A stretch of DNA of 64,000 bases from Gerris lacustris. Taxonomy: Eukaryota; Arthropoda; Insecta; Hemiptera; Gerridae. The stretch is from assembly GCA_951217055.1 (NCBI GenBank), contig OX578277.1:7870329-7934328 (forward strand). The letters run 5' to 3'. Below the pieces are notes generated by a model that was given only the letters and a program-made list of their open reading frames with translations, had not been told where the DNA came from and did not search any database. Each line of letters opens with the position of its first letter. Position 1 is the stretch's first letter. The translations under genes were made by a program, and so were the position numbers. Positions 10,580 to 21,039 of the stretch are shown in pieces.

Positions 10580-10760
10580 GAATTTGGATAGGTGGAAAAA
10601 AAAAATTGGTACATAGGGGTACGGGGAATAAAAGTCAAAATAGTATTTACCCTTCAAGATGCTTTTCGTTAGAAAGCTCTTTGAGTGCAGTTATTGTTGT
10701 TTTATACACTTTTGTCATATTTCCATATAAGAGGGGGTAAAATGGAAAAAACACGATTTT
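10580..10760. repeat. Inverted relative of the 2620-3510 repeat
   Basis: GTACATAGGGGTACGGGGAA, a block around GATGCTTTTCGTTAGAAAGC and GAGGGGGTAAAATGGAAAAA are the reverse-complement counterparts of modules in 2720-3345. Diverged. Confidence 0.5.
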
Positions 10761-10962
10761 ATGCTATTTTTGACCCTAAATTGTCAAAATTTGACCCCTA
10801 AATGAACTCCAAAATTCTGGCCAACGAACTCATCCTTTCTTTTGATATTATTGATATTAAAAAATTTGTTTGGATTTTTTAAGTGCATTCTAGCGTGTGA
10901 GATATGTCTGGAGTGACACATATATTATATACATACATATATACACATACATATTTATACAC

Positions 10963-11405
10963 ATGGCCGGGCTCTCTCGGTCCGCGTTTTTAGCTTATTT
11001 CTCAGGAACTAGATTTTTCCCGGGAAAACGGCTTACATCTTTGGATTCGTATTTAAATGGACTATATTTTAGAATTTTTTAATCAAAATCGTCGGAACCG
11101 TTTTCGAGAAATAATTTTTTTTCACGTTTTTTCAGAGTTTTTGGGGGGTAGCACCCCTAAATTTGGAGCAAAAATTAATTTCTCGATTTCGCCTCGGGGT
11201 ATGATTTTTCTGAACATGTATGCCAAATTTCTTCAAAATCGGCCCAGTAGTTTAGGTTTCAAACGTCTGCACAGACGACAGACAGACAGACATTTTTAAG
11301 AACCACTTTTTTGGACTCAGGGGACCTCAAAACGTGTAAATCCATAAAAATCTCAAAATCGAATTTTCGCGGCATCACAATACTTTCTCTTTATATGAGA
11401 AAGTA
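10963..11405 (-). repeat. Interspersed repeat with tRNA-like end, copy 1 (inverse of 17796-18310)
   Basis: A roughly 440-bp stretch is the reverse complement of 17796-18250: GGACTCAGGGGACCTCAAAA, CGGAACCGTTTTCGAGAAAT and CTTTATATGAGAAAGTAAAA occur here and inverted there. The tRNA-like end is reduced to GGCCGGGCTCTC at 10965. A CAGACGACAGACAGACAGAC run lies near 11270-11291. Confidence 0.8.
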
Positions 11406-11730
11406 AAAAGGGTTAAATTTCAGGAATTAATTAAGAATGGTCTAAAACGGATTTCCATGGAGAAAATTTTCAGAAATTTTGAAGCTATTGCAATAGATTA
11501 ATTTTCTTTGAAAATTCGCTAATAAATTCTCATATCTACTCAATTTTATGTTTTATATTTTTTCATGAAAGTTTTTCATTTTTAGAATTACTTTTATTTA
11601 TATCAAGTCGATAGAGTCAAATTGCTATTTATTTTTTAAAACAACTTTCTTTTCTTTTTATAAAAAAAACGTCTGGAAAAAGACGGGGAGACGTCCTTAA
11701 AAAACAAACTTTCCCTTGAAACTTTGGTAA

Positions 11731-11922
11731 ATACCCCCCCCCCCCCCACCCCCCCCCTTCTTTATCTCTTCTATACCCAATTCCTATTCAAATTAAACTT
11801 ACATTCCAAAATCATGGAAACGGACTTAAAATTGAAACTTTTTTCATTGCTTTTCATTTGCTTCCTCCAAATTATCAAACTCAAAATGATAGTCACTTTT
11901 TTTTCTAGGGGGGGGGGGGGAG
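11731..11922. repeat. Poly-C and poly-G tracts facing each other
   Basis: A broken run of about 26 C (11732-11758) and a run of about 13 G (from 11909) bracket 150 bp of AT-rich sequence and could pair as a stem. An open frame across it is a product of the homopolymers. Such tracts are prone to sequencing error. Confidence 0.6.
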
Positions 11923-12369
11923 TGGGTTAGTTATTTTCTCATTAAAATTTAAATTTAATTAATTAAACATTTAATTAAGTTATAATTGTTTGTTTTTTTT
12001 CCCCAGCCAATTGAAAATTTCAGATGTCAAAAGGCGATATTTTGTAATATGACGGTCAAATTATAAGAAATAGTCACCCATTTTAATTTTTTGTTCGCTT
12101 CTCACTCAAACTATTTATTTTATTAATTTTTAGTGAGTCTCCCCTTGCGGGCTTGAATGCGGCGTTACTTTTGAATGACCCTATAAGATGGCCAAATTAA
12201 AATAAACATTCACTCACATTTTTTATTATTTTGCTTGTCACTTTTATATTCTGTTATTTTTTAAACCTGCTTTGATTTAATTTTACTTGTTTGTAAGGAT
12301 ATAAATTCGTTACTCTGAACCCTGTCTGCTTTATACTGAGAAAGCATGCAAATAAATATATTATCTTAC

Positions 12370-12483
12370 CAAAAACAATGACGAATGTCATTTTTATAGT
12401 TTTTACTTTTGCTCTTGGGATGAGTCCCCGGGAAGACGCCCGTCTTGTCTCGTTCTCATCCAGTTTGTGTTTCTCCTTGAACC
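12370..12483 (-). CDS. CCAP receptor-like GPCR, exon with ICL3 and start of TM6
   Basis: This 114-bp exon codes FKEKHKLDENETRRASSR, then GLIPRAKVKTIKMTFVIVF: the basic third intracellular loop that contacts G protein and the first turns of TM6. The RRASSRG.IPRAKVKT block is what I recall of insect CCAPR. The acceptor AG is at 12485-12484. The leading GG completes an Arg codon with the final A of the exon at 40714. The exon ends in a single G before a GGTAAG donor (12369-12368), joining as GTG Val to the exon at 5441. So 2 nt + 37 codons + 1 nt, with phases matching on both sides. A 52-bp minisatellite begins about 11 bp from its acceptor. Confidence 0.88.
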
Positions 12484-12494
12484 CTTTCAACAAA

Positions 12495-12836
12495 TAACAA
12501 ACAGTTGAAACATTTACATAATAGTGGGAACAAATAGTTAAAGTTAAAACATTAACACAATAGTGGGATCGATAGATAATAGTGGGAACAAACAGTTGAA
12601 ACATTTACATAATAGTGGGAACAAATAGTTAAAACATTAACACAATTGTGGGATCGATGGATAATAGTGGGAACAAACAGTGGAAACATTTACATAATAG
12701 TGGGATCGATGCATAATAGTGGGAACAAACAGTTGAAACATTTACATAATAGTGGGATCGATGCATAATAGTGGGAACAAACAGTTGAAACATTTACACA
12801 ATAGTGGGATCGATACATAATAGTGGGATTGATAGT
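12495..12836. repeat. 52-bp minisatellite abutting a receptor splice acceptor
   Basis: The unit contains ATAATAGTGGGATCGATGCA and GAACAAACAGTTGAAACATT. GGGATC recurs at 12650, 12702, 12754 and GGGAT at 12806, 52 bp apart, with an irregular copy at 12565. The array starts about 11 bp from the exon, so the acceptor's upstream region (pyrimidine-rich on the minus strand) is made of repeat units. Confidence 0.9.
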
Positions 12837-14701
12837 AATCATTGATGTTTCTTAGCCCTTTTCTTGGTAATGTATGATATTGATGTTGAGATATTTTAAT
12901 TCATACTTTTTTTTTTAAAAAGGTATTATTACTAACTGGAAATATTTCCCTGCCTTGACAGGAAAAGTACAGTGTGTACCAGTGCGTGTCATAACATCTG
13001 TTTTTACCTAAGCTTCCATTTTTTTTTTATCAAAATAGCGTGAGTAGATAAAATATTGTTTGCCACAAGGCAGCAAAGGAAACATTTCTTCCTCGTGTAT
13101 TAATTTTATATATTTTTGCGTCATGTTAAAAGATTGACTATCGATAAAAATTGGTAAAGAAATGTTAAATTTAAAAAAATAAATAGAAATATATTATGAT
13201 TCGCTTTTTTACACTGAAGTAAATAATACCTATATATTTTCCTTGTTTTTGACAAAAATTAATGTATTTAGCTTTATTCGAAAATATTTTTTATAACTAG
13301 AATTCTCCTTTGAGTCTTTGTGTCCCTTTGTGTATGATACAGATAATATTTGCCATCGAACTAATGTAATACCTATCCAATGTATCCTGTGGTATACATT
13401 TAGCACTTGCTATGCCAAGCAGCAAGCAAAACAAGAAAAAATAGACTGCCAATTGATGTGGCACATAGCTTCCTCGCATCCTATCTCGTACTTTATTGAT
13501 TCTATATTTTTACAAGCCATTATTGTCTAATTTATTTAATTGTTTCCTCCGTTTTTAATCTGTCAAAATTGTTTGGATTTTTTACGTAAATTAAAGTATC
13601 AATTTAGCAAAAGTTAAAGAGCGCAGGCGGTTCAAATTAATCTAGGGTTATCTACGGGCTACTTTCGATAAACTATAAAAGTTTCATACAAATCAGATAA
13701 GTACTTTTGAAGGTATAGGTGTAAATAAATGTATGTTTGTGCGCTTGTGGAAGAGAAACAAATGATCGCAGAAGGTTGAAACTTTTTTGGGACCAACAAT
13801 GGGCTAATTATGACCTACCACCCAAATTCCATTGAAATTGGACGTGTAGTTTTTAAGATATGGTGGTTCGCAAAAATTGATCGACAGACCGATAGACAGA
13901 CAAATCTCCCTGATGTCTGAAACGGATTTCTCTCTTGGAATTTTTGAAATCGGAGATATAAAATATTTTCGTTCTTCAGAACGATCACATAGCTTCCGTT
14001 ACCTTCGGTAAGCTCAGAAGCAAAAACATAGAACAAAAAAATAATTTTTCCCAGTTTTATTTCATAGTTTGCAAAGATAAGGGTTAGGTATCCTTTGGTG
14101 TTTCTTAGGTAGTCATTGGAGTACATTAGGTTGTCATTTACGTTTCTTATATAGTCATTTATTGTTTGACGCGATTGATTATTTTAATTAAATTGGTTTA
14201 ATTTATTTAATCTATTACTTTATTTAGAGTTGTCGTAATTTCTGGTCCTTTGAGCCGGATCAAAATAAAATGGACTTAAAAATATAAAGATAATATTATG
14301 TAATTTATAGACTCATCTCATAGTGACTTTTATTTTAGAATATTTAAAAATATTGTAATGATTTCTCTTTAATTAGATAAAATTTGCCGAAAAACAAACA
14401 AGGAAAAATGCCACTCTAATCATTACCTGCCATTACCTTAATAATTTTTAATAAAACTTATCAATAATTCAAGCAGAACCGTTGACTCCAGGAAAAGCTC
14501 AAACGAAATATAAAGAAAAATACTAAATTATATGAATTATCCCGGAGTTTTAAAGAAGATATTATTTTTCTCCAACTTCCGTTTCTTAATATTTTACGAA
14601 TATAATATTTTTTTAATTTTCTCCTTTTTTACATAATTTGTTTTACCTTGACGTATTCTTCTCAAAAATCACAAAAAAGAGTCAATTACTCTCTTTTCAA
14701 C

Positions 14702-14870
<169 letters not shown>

Positions 14871-15338
14871 AATACGAGGATTGCTTATTACGAGAAAATT
14901 ATACTTGCTAGAGAAAAATCTTCACAATATTATGCATATTTTATCATGGATTTTCCGGGAAAACCACTAGAGTTGTAAAGAAAAAAAAATTACACCGTGA
15001 TCTCGATATTATCAATAATATAAAGTATATTTTTATGCGATTTGTTTTTAGTGATATTGATATCCAATTTTAAAACATATTTAGAGCAACGTATATTGTA
15101 ATAAATTTAATAATAACATAATATGAATATTTTATGTCTATATTTTTTCAAAGAAAATAACATTTCATCGTCGTATACAGTTTTCCTTTTCATGATTGAA
15201 AATTTAAATTTTTATAAGGTACATAATAATATAATGATAAACTAGTTTTGTGTGTGTGTGGTAAAGAGGGAGGGGATGAAAAGGGGGTAGGTAAGAAGGA
15301 AGAGAAAAAATGATTCTTTACTTCAAATCGAAATTCTA

Positions 15339-16181
15339 GTAACAATACAATACAATACAATATATCTTTATTTCCACTTCGTTCTTTAAGCACATTAATA
15401 TACAAAAAATAAATGACAAATTTTACATAAATATTCCTGGTTTTTTAAGATTTGAAGTGAGAGCCCTCAATAGCAATAGATGCTAGAGCGAGGGCTCTGC
15501 CTTTAGTTCTTTTTTTTTTTTTTTTGTTTTTTTTAGTATATTTAAGATCGAAAAACCGCAAGTTAAAAAGACAGATACATATGAATACAGATAGTAACAA
15601 ATTAACAATTACTATATAAATATACAAGATTTAAACAATTGTTTATATAAGTAATGTATGGCATAATTAAATTATTTTGTTGGTTATTATATGCAAAGTG
15701 CAAGATGTGAGGTATGTGTACACTATAGTTTGTATGTTGGTTTTATTTTATTTTTTTTTATTTATTTTGATATTCGTTATTGAGTTCATTTGTCTTTTTT
15801 ATAAGTGTGCGGGTTTAAAGGTTAAATTAAACAGCTGTATACTGATAAAGAAGTCAGAGTAACAGAGGTATATAGTATTGATGTATCAACTATGATATGA
15901 TTATTTATTATTGATTTATTGATTCGATTATAATTTAAATGTTTATGTATTCCAACATAATATGATATATATGTATATTAAGATATTTTGGTTTTGAAAT
16001 ATGCATTTAATTTATTTTTATATATTGCATATGATTGAAATTGTTTCATTTCTATGGGCAGTCTATTGTAATAGAGACGAAGCAATATCATAAGAACATA
16101 TGATGATATTGAACACCTCCATTTGGATGGTACCAAACTTAACCGAATTTTCAACCATGATATACATAGAGAATAAGACAA
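15339..16181 (-). pseudogene. LINE 3' end with (ATTGT)n tail
   Basis: The minus strand at 15978-16181 ends YYNRLPIEMKQFQSYAIYKN, then KLNAYFKTKIS and a stop. The pattern YN.LP.E.K......YK.KL..Y is typical of the extreme C-terminus of CR1/L2/Jockey-type reverse transcriptases. Downstream on that strand lies about 630 bp of AT-rich sequence, then AATAAAG and a (ATTGT)n run at 15339-15361, a simple-repeat LINE tail. The RT catalytic region is not seen. Orientation and tail support a 5'-truncated LINE; the clade is uncertain. Confidence 0.5.
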
Positions 16182-16714
16182 ATAAACTTAAAGGAAAGTA
16201 TAAAAACATAAAGAAAAGTATAAAAACATAAAGAAAAGTATAAAAACATAAAGGCTTAGTTAGACGATACTACTAAGCATTGGCGTAACTAGAATAAAAA
16301 TCTAGGGGGGGCTAAGCCCTCCGGGAGGGGGGGGGGGGGAGGTCGGGGGCCCTTACCCCGGAATATTTTGAATTTCGATACTTTAAAATCAAATTCTAGA
16401 GGTTTTTTTTACCTAATAAAAATATAGGTACATTTTAAAAAGTAACGAAAAATGTGTGTAAAAATATGAAATTGAAATCTTCTAGTATAAGATATAGGTA
16501 ACTATAACTATTAACAATGTACTAATATAAATTGTTTGAAAATGTTCTCCAGTCATTAGAGCAAAGAAGTATGCAATTATAAAATAGCATTAAAACCTAT
16601 AAAAGACTTTTGCCAACCTTAAATTTTGTTTTGGTGCTTTTGCATTTTATTTATTAAACATTTTCATAGGTTTTTTTTTTTTTTTTTTTTTTAAATTTTT
16701 AACACGTCTTTAGA

Positions 16715-16855
16715 CTGTATTTTTACTTGGAAAATATCTCTTTCAATATGGGGCAGAGAAAGGGTGAATCTTTCTTGACCCATAGTTGTTCTTAGCCAAG
16801 TCTTGACTCTTCGCATGGCAGAGAAACTTCTTTCACACCCTGCAGAGCTAGCCCC
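16715..16855 (-). pseudogene. hAT transposase dimerisation (hATC) domain remnant
   Basis: The minus strand reads ASSAGCERSFSAMRRVKTWL, then RTTMGQERFTLSLPHIERDI. The core CERSFSAMRR.KTWLR.TM..ER is the conserved C-terminal dimerisation segment of TTF/ZMYM-type hAT transposases. No start and no catalytic DDE region are visible. Its place inside the 8-bp-flanked inverted-repeat element agrees with the class call. Confidence 0.8.
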
Positions 16856-17795
16856 ACAGTGGGGATAACCTACCCCTTACCCTAAAAGTTCAAAAGGGTA
16901 CATTTTAAAAGGCCTTTCCAACGATACCTCTGTCAAAGCGGCACAAAGCCCCTTCTGGTTGCGGCTACCCAAGGAGGACATCCTTCACATAGACGTAGCT
17001 CCCAAGGAATCGGAAATATAAAAACAAACCGGATTCTTAAAGAGGACAATTTGACGGTACCCTTTTGAACCCTGTCCGAATCAAATTGCAATGGGTACTG
17101 AAGGTAAAAATCGAAATTTTGGAAATAACGCCCCCCCCCCCCTTGAAGGTACTAAAAAAAGGGGATAGCCCTTACCCCTTGAAAAGGACATTTTTAAAGC
17201 ATACGAAGCAGAGTAGGAGAGTACCTTTTTTCTCCGTAAGTACCTCCTATGTACCATCTTGTACCTCGGAATTAAAAGTACCATATTTACAAAAGTAAAA
17301 GTACCATCGAGTTTAAAAGCAAAACGCGGTGAGCAGCATTCCATAGGCTCAAAAACCCAATGGCGTCAAACAAAAGTTCTCGTTACCGGTGATGAACCTC
17401 TGTGGGAGCTACAAAAGCCTTGAAAATAAATTTTTATTTTTCAATAATTTCAAAAGTGTTACGTAAAAACGTGTTAAATGGAAAATAAACCCATTTCCCG
17501 GCATGCAGCTTTTTTCCCTAAAAATACACTATAACCTTAACAATTTTCAGAAAACTGCAGGTCTCCACGATAAATACACCCATCATGTACAAAATTCCAA
17601 AAAACACACTATTTCCCCCTTTAGGGCTGATTGTCACCCTTAAGGAGTGGTTTAAAACTGCTCTTACCCGATGTTTGGTCAAGCGATTTTTAAGGATCCT
17701 AACCGATTTTGGACATTACCAACTCGAAATGTTTTCCGAAAATCAAGCGCCTCTTGATTAATTGGTATAATCAAGTGCCTCTTGATTGGGTATAA

Positions 17796-18310
17796 TTTTT
17801 ACTTTCTCATATAAAGAGAAAGTATTGTGATGGCGCGAAAATTCGATTTTGAGATTTTGATGGATTTACACGTTTTGAGGTCCCCTGAGTCCAAAAAAGT
17901 GGTTTTTAAAAAATGTCTGTCCGTCGTCTGTCGTCTGTCGTCTGTCGTCTGTGCAGACGCCTGGAGCCTAAACTATACTGGGCCGATTTTGACGAAATTT
18001 GGCATACATGTTCAGAAAAATCATACCCCGAGGCGAAATCGAGAAATGAATTTTAGCCTTAAATTTAGGGGCGCTACCCCCCAAAAACTCTGAAAAAACG
18101 TGAAAAAAAATTATTTCTCGAAAACGGTTCCGACGATTTTGATTAAAAAATTCTATAATATAGTCCATTTAAATACAAATCCAACGATATAAGCCGTTTC
18201 CCCGGGAAAAATCTAGTTCCTGAGAAAAAAGCTTAAAACGCGGACCGACAGTGCCCGGGTTCGATTCCCCGCCCGGGAGAAATTATTTTTATGATACATT
18301 TTAATGAAAT
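17796..18310 (+). repeat. Interspersed repeat with tRNA-like end, copy 2
   Basis: Begins ACTTTCTCATATAAAGAGAA, runs through GGTCCCCTGAGTCCAAAAAA, an expanded CGTCTGT run (17918-17952) and CCGTTTCCCCGGGAAAAATC. It ends with GCCCGGGTTCGATTCCCCGC. GGTTCGATTCC at 18258-18268 matches the tRNA B-box/T-loop consensus. Copies: 10963-11405 and 61094-61585, both inverted relative to this one. Confidence 0.75.
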
Positions 18311-18565
18311 GCTCAATAATAATTAAATTTACATACGAAAACTAATAAATGGAAAACACTGGGCTAAATAATTATGAACTCGTATATGAGAAAGTTTGTC
18401 TGAATTGTCTCGGACCGATTTTTTTTTTTTTTTACCGTTATACCTTAAAATATAGTCGATTTTTACAAATGCCGTAAAAAAAACCAACTTGGATTTTTTT
18501 TACTTTTCTATTTTTCTAGGGGGGCCCTAGCACCCCCCTAGTTACGCCAATGCTACTAAGGTATC

Positions 18566-19013
18566 AAATAAATGCTACTGATAAGGATTTGTTGACAAGC
18601 GTCTGTGGGGACGGAAGGACAAGGAATAGACCAATAAGACAAGGATCAGTGACCACGTGATCACTTTAGTTGGGATTGAGCTCGCTTGGGAGGTTAAGTA
18701 TAGGGGTGTAGCATAATGAACCACTTTTCAAATCTCATTGCTCCCTCTACACCTTCCTTGCTCTGAGTTTACAGATGTCATAATGATTAACAAGAGAACA
18801 ATAGATTAAACCTCAGAGCGAAGAAGGGGTAGAAGGAGCAATGCGATTTGAAAAGTGGTTCATTATGCTACACCCATATACTAAACCTCCCAAGCGAGCT
18901 TAATCTGAACTAAAGTGATCACGTGGTCACTGGTCCTTGTCATATTGGTCTATTACTTGTCCTTACGTCCCCACAGACACTTGTCAACAAATCCTTATCA
19001 GTAGCATTTATTT
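18566..19013. repeat. Foldback element with about 200-bp arms
   Basis: The left arm from AAATAAATGCTACTGATAAG to CTTGCTCTGAG (18566-18768) is inverted at 18812-19013 with roughly 90% identity, around a spacer of about 43 bp. It begins 5 bp after the hAT target duplication. Confidence 0.85.
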
Positions 19014-19261
19014 TGTTACCCCACTCAAAGAAGATTGCTATTGGTTATCTAGGAACTGTTAACGACGTTACTGCCTTTAGATAATTAATAAGGTTAACAA
19101 TATACATTAAAGTACAATATATAAAGAAAACTGTATTAACTGTACCGCATTATCGATTTAATAAACATATTAAATGTCGTAATAAAATGTCACATATTCT
19201 TATCAGCTGATATCAGATACATTTCTAGTTTTTATCGAGATATCGATACTGTTTCACCAAA

Positions 19262-19372
19262 CTGCCGCTTGGGAGGTTTAGTATAGGGGTGTAGCATAAT
19301 GAACCACTTTTAGAGACCCAGATTCTATAGTATTGCTCCCTCTACCCTTTTCTTGCTCTGAGAACAAATAGG
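19262..19372. repeat. Partial extra copy of the foldback arm
   Basis: CGCTTGGGAGGTTTAGTATA to CTTGCTCTGAG repeats the inner left arm of 18566-19013, with a diverged centre. Confidence 0.75.
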
Positions 19373-19493
19373 AATTAATTAAAAAAAAAACAATAATTTT
19401 CTTTGCAGTTGTCAAAATTATTGACAAGAGAACAATTGATGAAACTAATAGGAGATGGATAATTTTCTTTACAGGTATCAAACTGATTTTAAA

Positions 19494-20909
19494 GGCCGGT
19501 ATACACGGGGACACCTAGAGCGAGACAGTCTAGCGAGATCGGTGTCCTATCTGTCTACACTGAGGGCCAAAATTTGGCTAGACCAGTCTCCGAGAGTAGT
19601 CTCGGGGAGTGACCTTGAATAAAGTTCCTAGAGCAGTGTCCGGACTGTCCACACGGTGTCGCGTTTTTCTAATCTAGTACACTTCATTTGGTCTCCGCAT
19701 TCCTAGTAGATTCACATGCTGCCTTGTTTAGCATTACCATTTTAGTCTATTTTATTATGTTTATATAATGTTTGAAATTATTATATCTTATTTAATTTGT
19801 ATCTTTTGATACCAGCCCCTTTTTATAATTTATCTATTCTATTTGTAGTGTTGATTTTCGTACATATAAATGACTATTGTAACTGACTATTAGCCACTCA
19901 TCGAGTGACTCAACAGGACTGTGTTGGTTGGAAAGTTCTACATACACCTCTCAACCTCTAATACATTATATTATATACTAATTCATTTTTACTATTTCAT
20001 AATTATTATTATTTTACATTGTGGCTATTACAACTTAAAAACTGTTTATTCATTAAACCTTTTTTACTTATCAATTTTTTATAGTACATTTTTTAAAACA
20101 AAACTATTAAGTCTAATTTGTAAATCTTTTTTCTAAAGATATATTTAAATTTCTTTTTTAAAGTTATATCTAATAATCTTTTTTTAGTTCGTATAAGTCT
20201 TAAACCAAAGTTTATTTTCTAGTTGGCTTTATTATTATTCTTTACTTAATTAAAAAAAAATAGTATCTACCCTTCTTTATTTTATTTATAATTATTTAAT
20301 TACGTCAATATTTTACCCATTTACAAGTGGATTTGACTGCCATTTTCCTCGTCCCTCGGGCTTCATCGTGGCTGATAATATCGAGACGAGACATAGTTTA
20401 TTAATAAAATATAAAACTATTCGAACTCATTAACTAGATCCATAGTACGTCTTCAAACTACTTGAAAGTACAAGTAATAAAATTGATTACGTAAAAAAAA
20501 TTAAAATTAATGGAGGGATACTGATTTCAGAATAACTGGTAGAAATAAAGTTGGCCTCCTAAATAAGCTCCTTGAATTTTAATATTTAGACTTGGGACAC
20601 CCTGTATATATATAAAAGGCATAGACATTAACAAATATGGAACAATACATCAGGAAAATGGAAGGAACGCTGCCCTGCTGCGGTTGTAGGCATTCTGCTC
20701 TAGCTAAAAAGTTTCACCTAGCTGAAACTGACCTAGACCGATAGCTAGAACAAACTGAGAGGTGTCTACACGAAGAAATCAGACACCGCGAGCGACATCA
20801 GCTAGAGAGAAGTGGGGGAAGTCTAGCACCACTCTAGGCGGTGTCTCCACTGAGACACTCGATCTAGACACACACTCTAGCAGCAAAAGTGTCCCCGTGT
20901 ATACCGGCC
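19494..20909. mobile_element. 1.4-kb terminal-inverted-repeat element, TTAA-flanked
   Basis: The ends GGCCGGTATACACGGGGACA and, inverted, TGTCCCCGTGTATACCGGCC match perfectly over 21 bp. TTAA is adjacent on the right (20910-20913) and one base away on the left (19489-19492), hinting at piggyBac-type insertion but not proving it. Both subterminal regions (about 250 bp each) are rich in CTAG-containing words (GTCTAGC, CCTAGA). The middle is AT-rich with no transposase. Confidence 0.7.
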
Positions 20910-21039
20910 TTAACAATGGTAGGTAATATGGATAATAAGCTCATACACCATGTACATTTCTGCCAAACAACATAAGTCAGACTAGAGCTTTTTTAATGTT
21001 TGTGAAGGCATTTCACTGTGGCGATCAAGATTTATCTAT

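Larger units (their letters stand above)
5442..12369 (-). other. Receptor intron, 6,928 bp
   Basis: Bounded by a GTAAG donor after 12370 and a TTTAG acceptor before 5441. It holds an inverted repeat (5580-5789), a MITE (5972-6249), a 15-bp minisatellite, a Penelope-like remnant, tandem repeats and (CAGA)n-bearing repeats. The stretches 6250-7080, 7480-8390 and 11410-12360 are AT-rich and show no gene. Confidence 0.8.
16278..18552. mobile_element. hAT transposon remnant with 8-bp target duplication
   Basis: Terminal inverted repeats CATTGGCGTAACTAG and CTAGTTACGCCAATG are perfect over 15 bp. They are flanked by an exact 8-bp duplication CTACTAAG (16270-16277 and 18553-18560), the hAT hallmark. 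A transposase C-terminal piece lies at 16715-16855. A later insertion, the tRNA-like repeat, occupies 17796-18310. G-rich and C-rich tracts sit just inside each end. The stretch 16860-17790 has short C-tracts and no intact frame. Confidence 0.85.

Noticed and set aside
12254..12604. 116-residue frame taken as one gene
   Set aside because: Only 12370-12483 is coding; the remainder is intron and 52-bp minisatellite, as shown by splice sites and matching phases.
18241..18290. Candidate tRNA gene
   Set aside because: Only a T-arm/B-box is visible; no A box, anticodon arm or acceptor pairing was found upstream.
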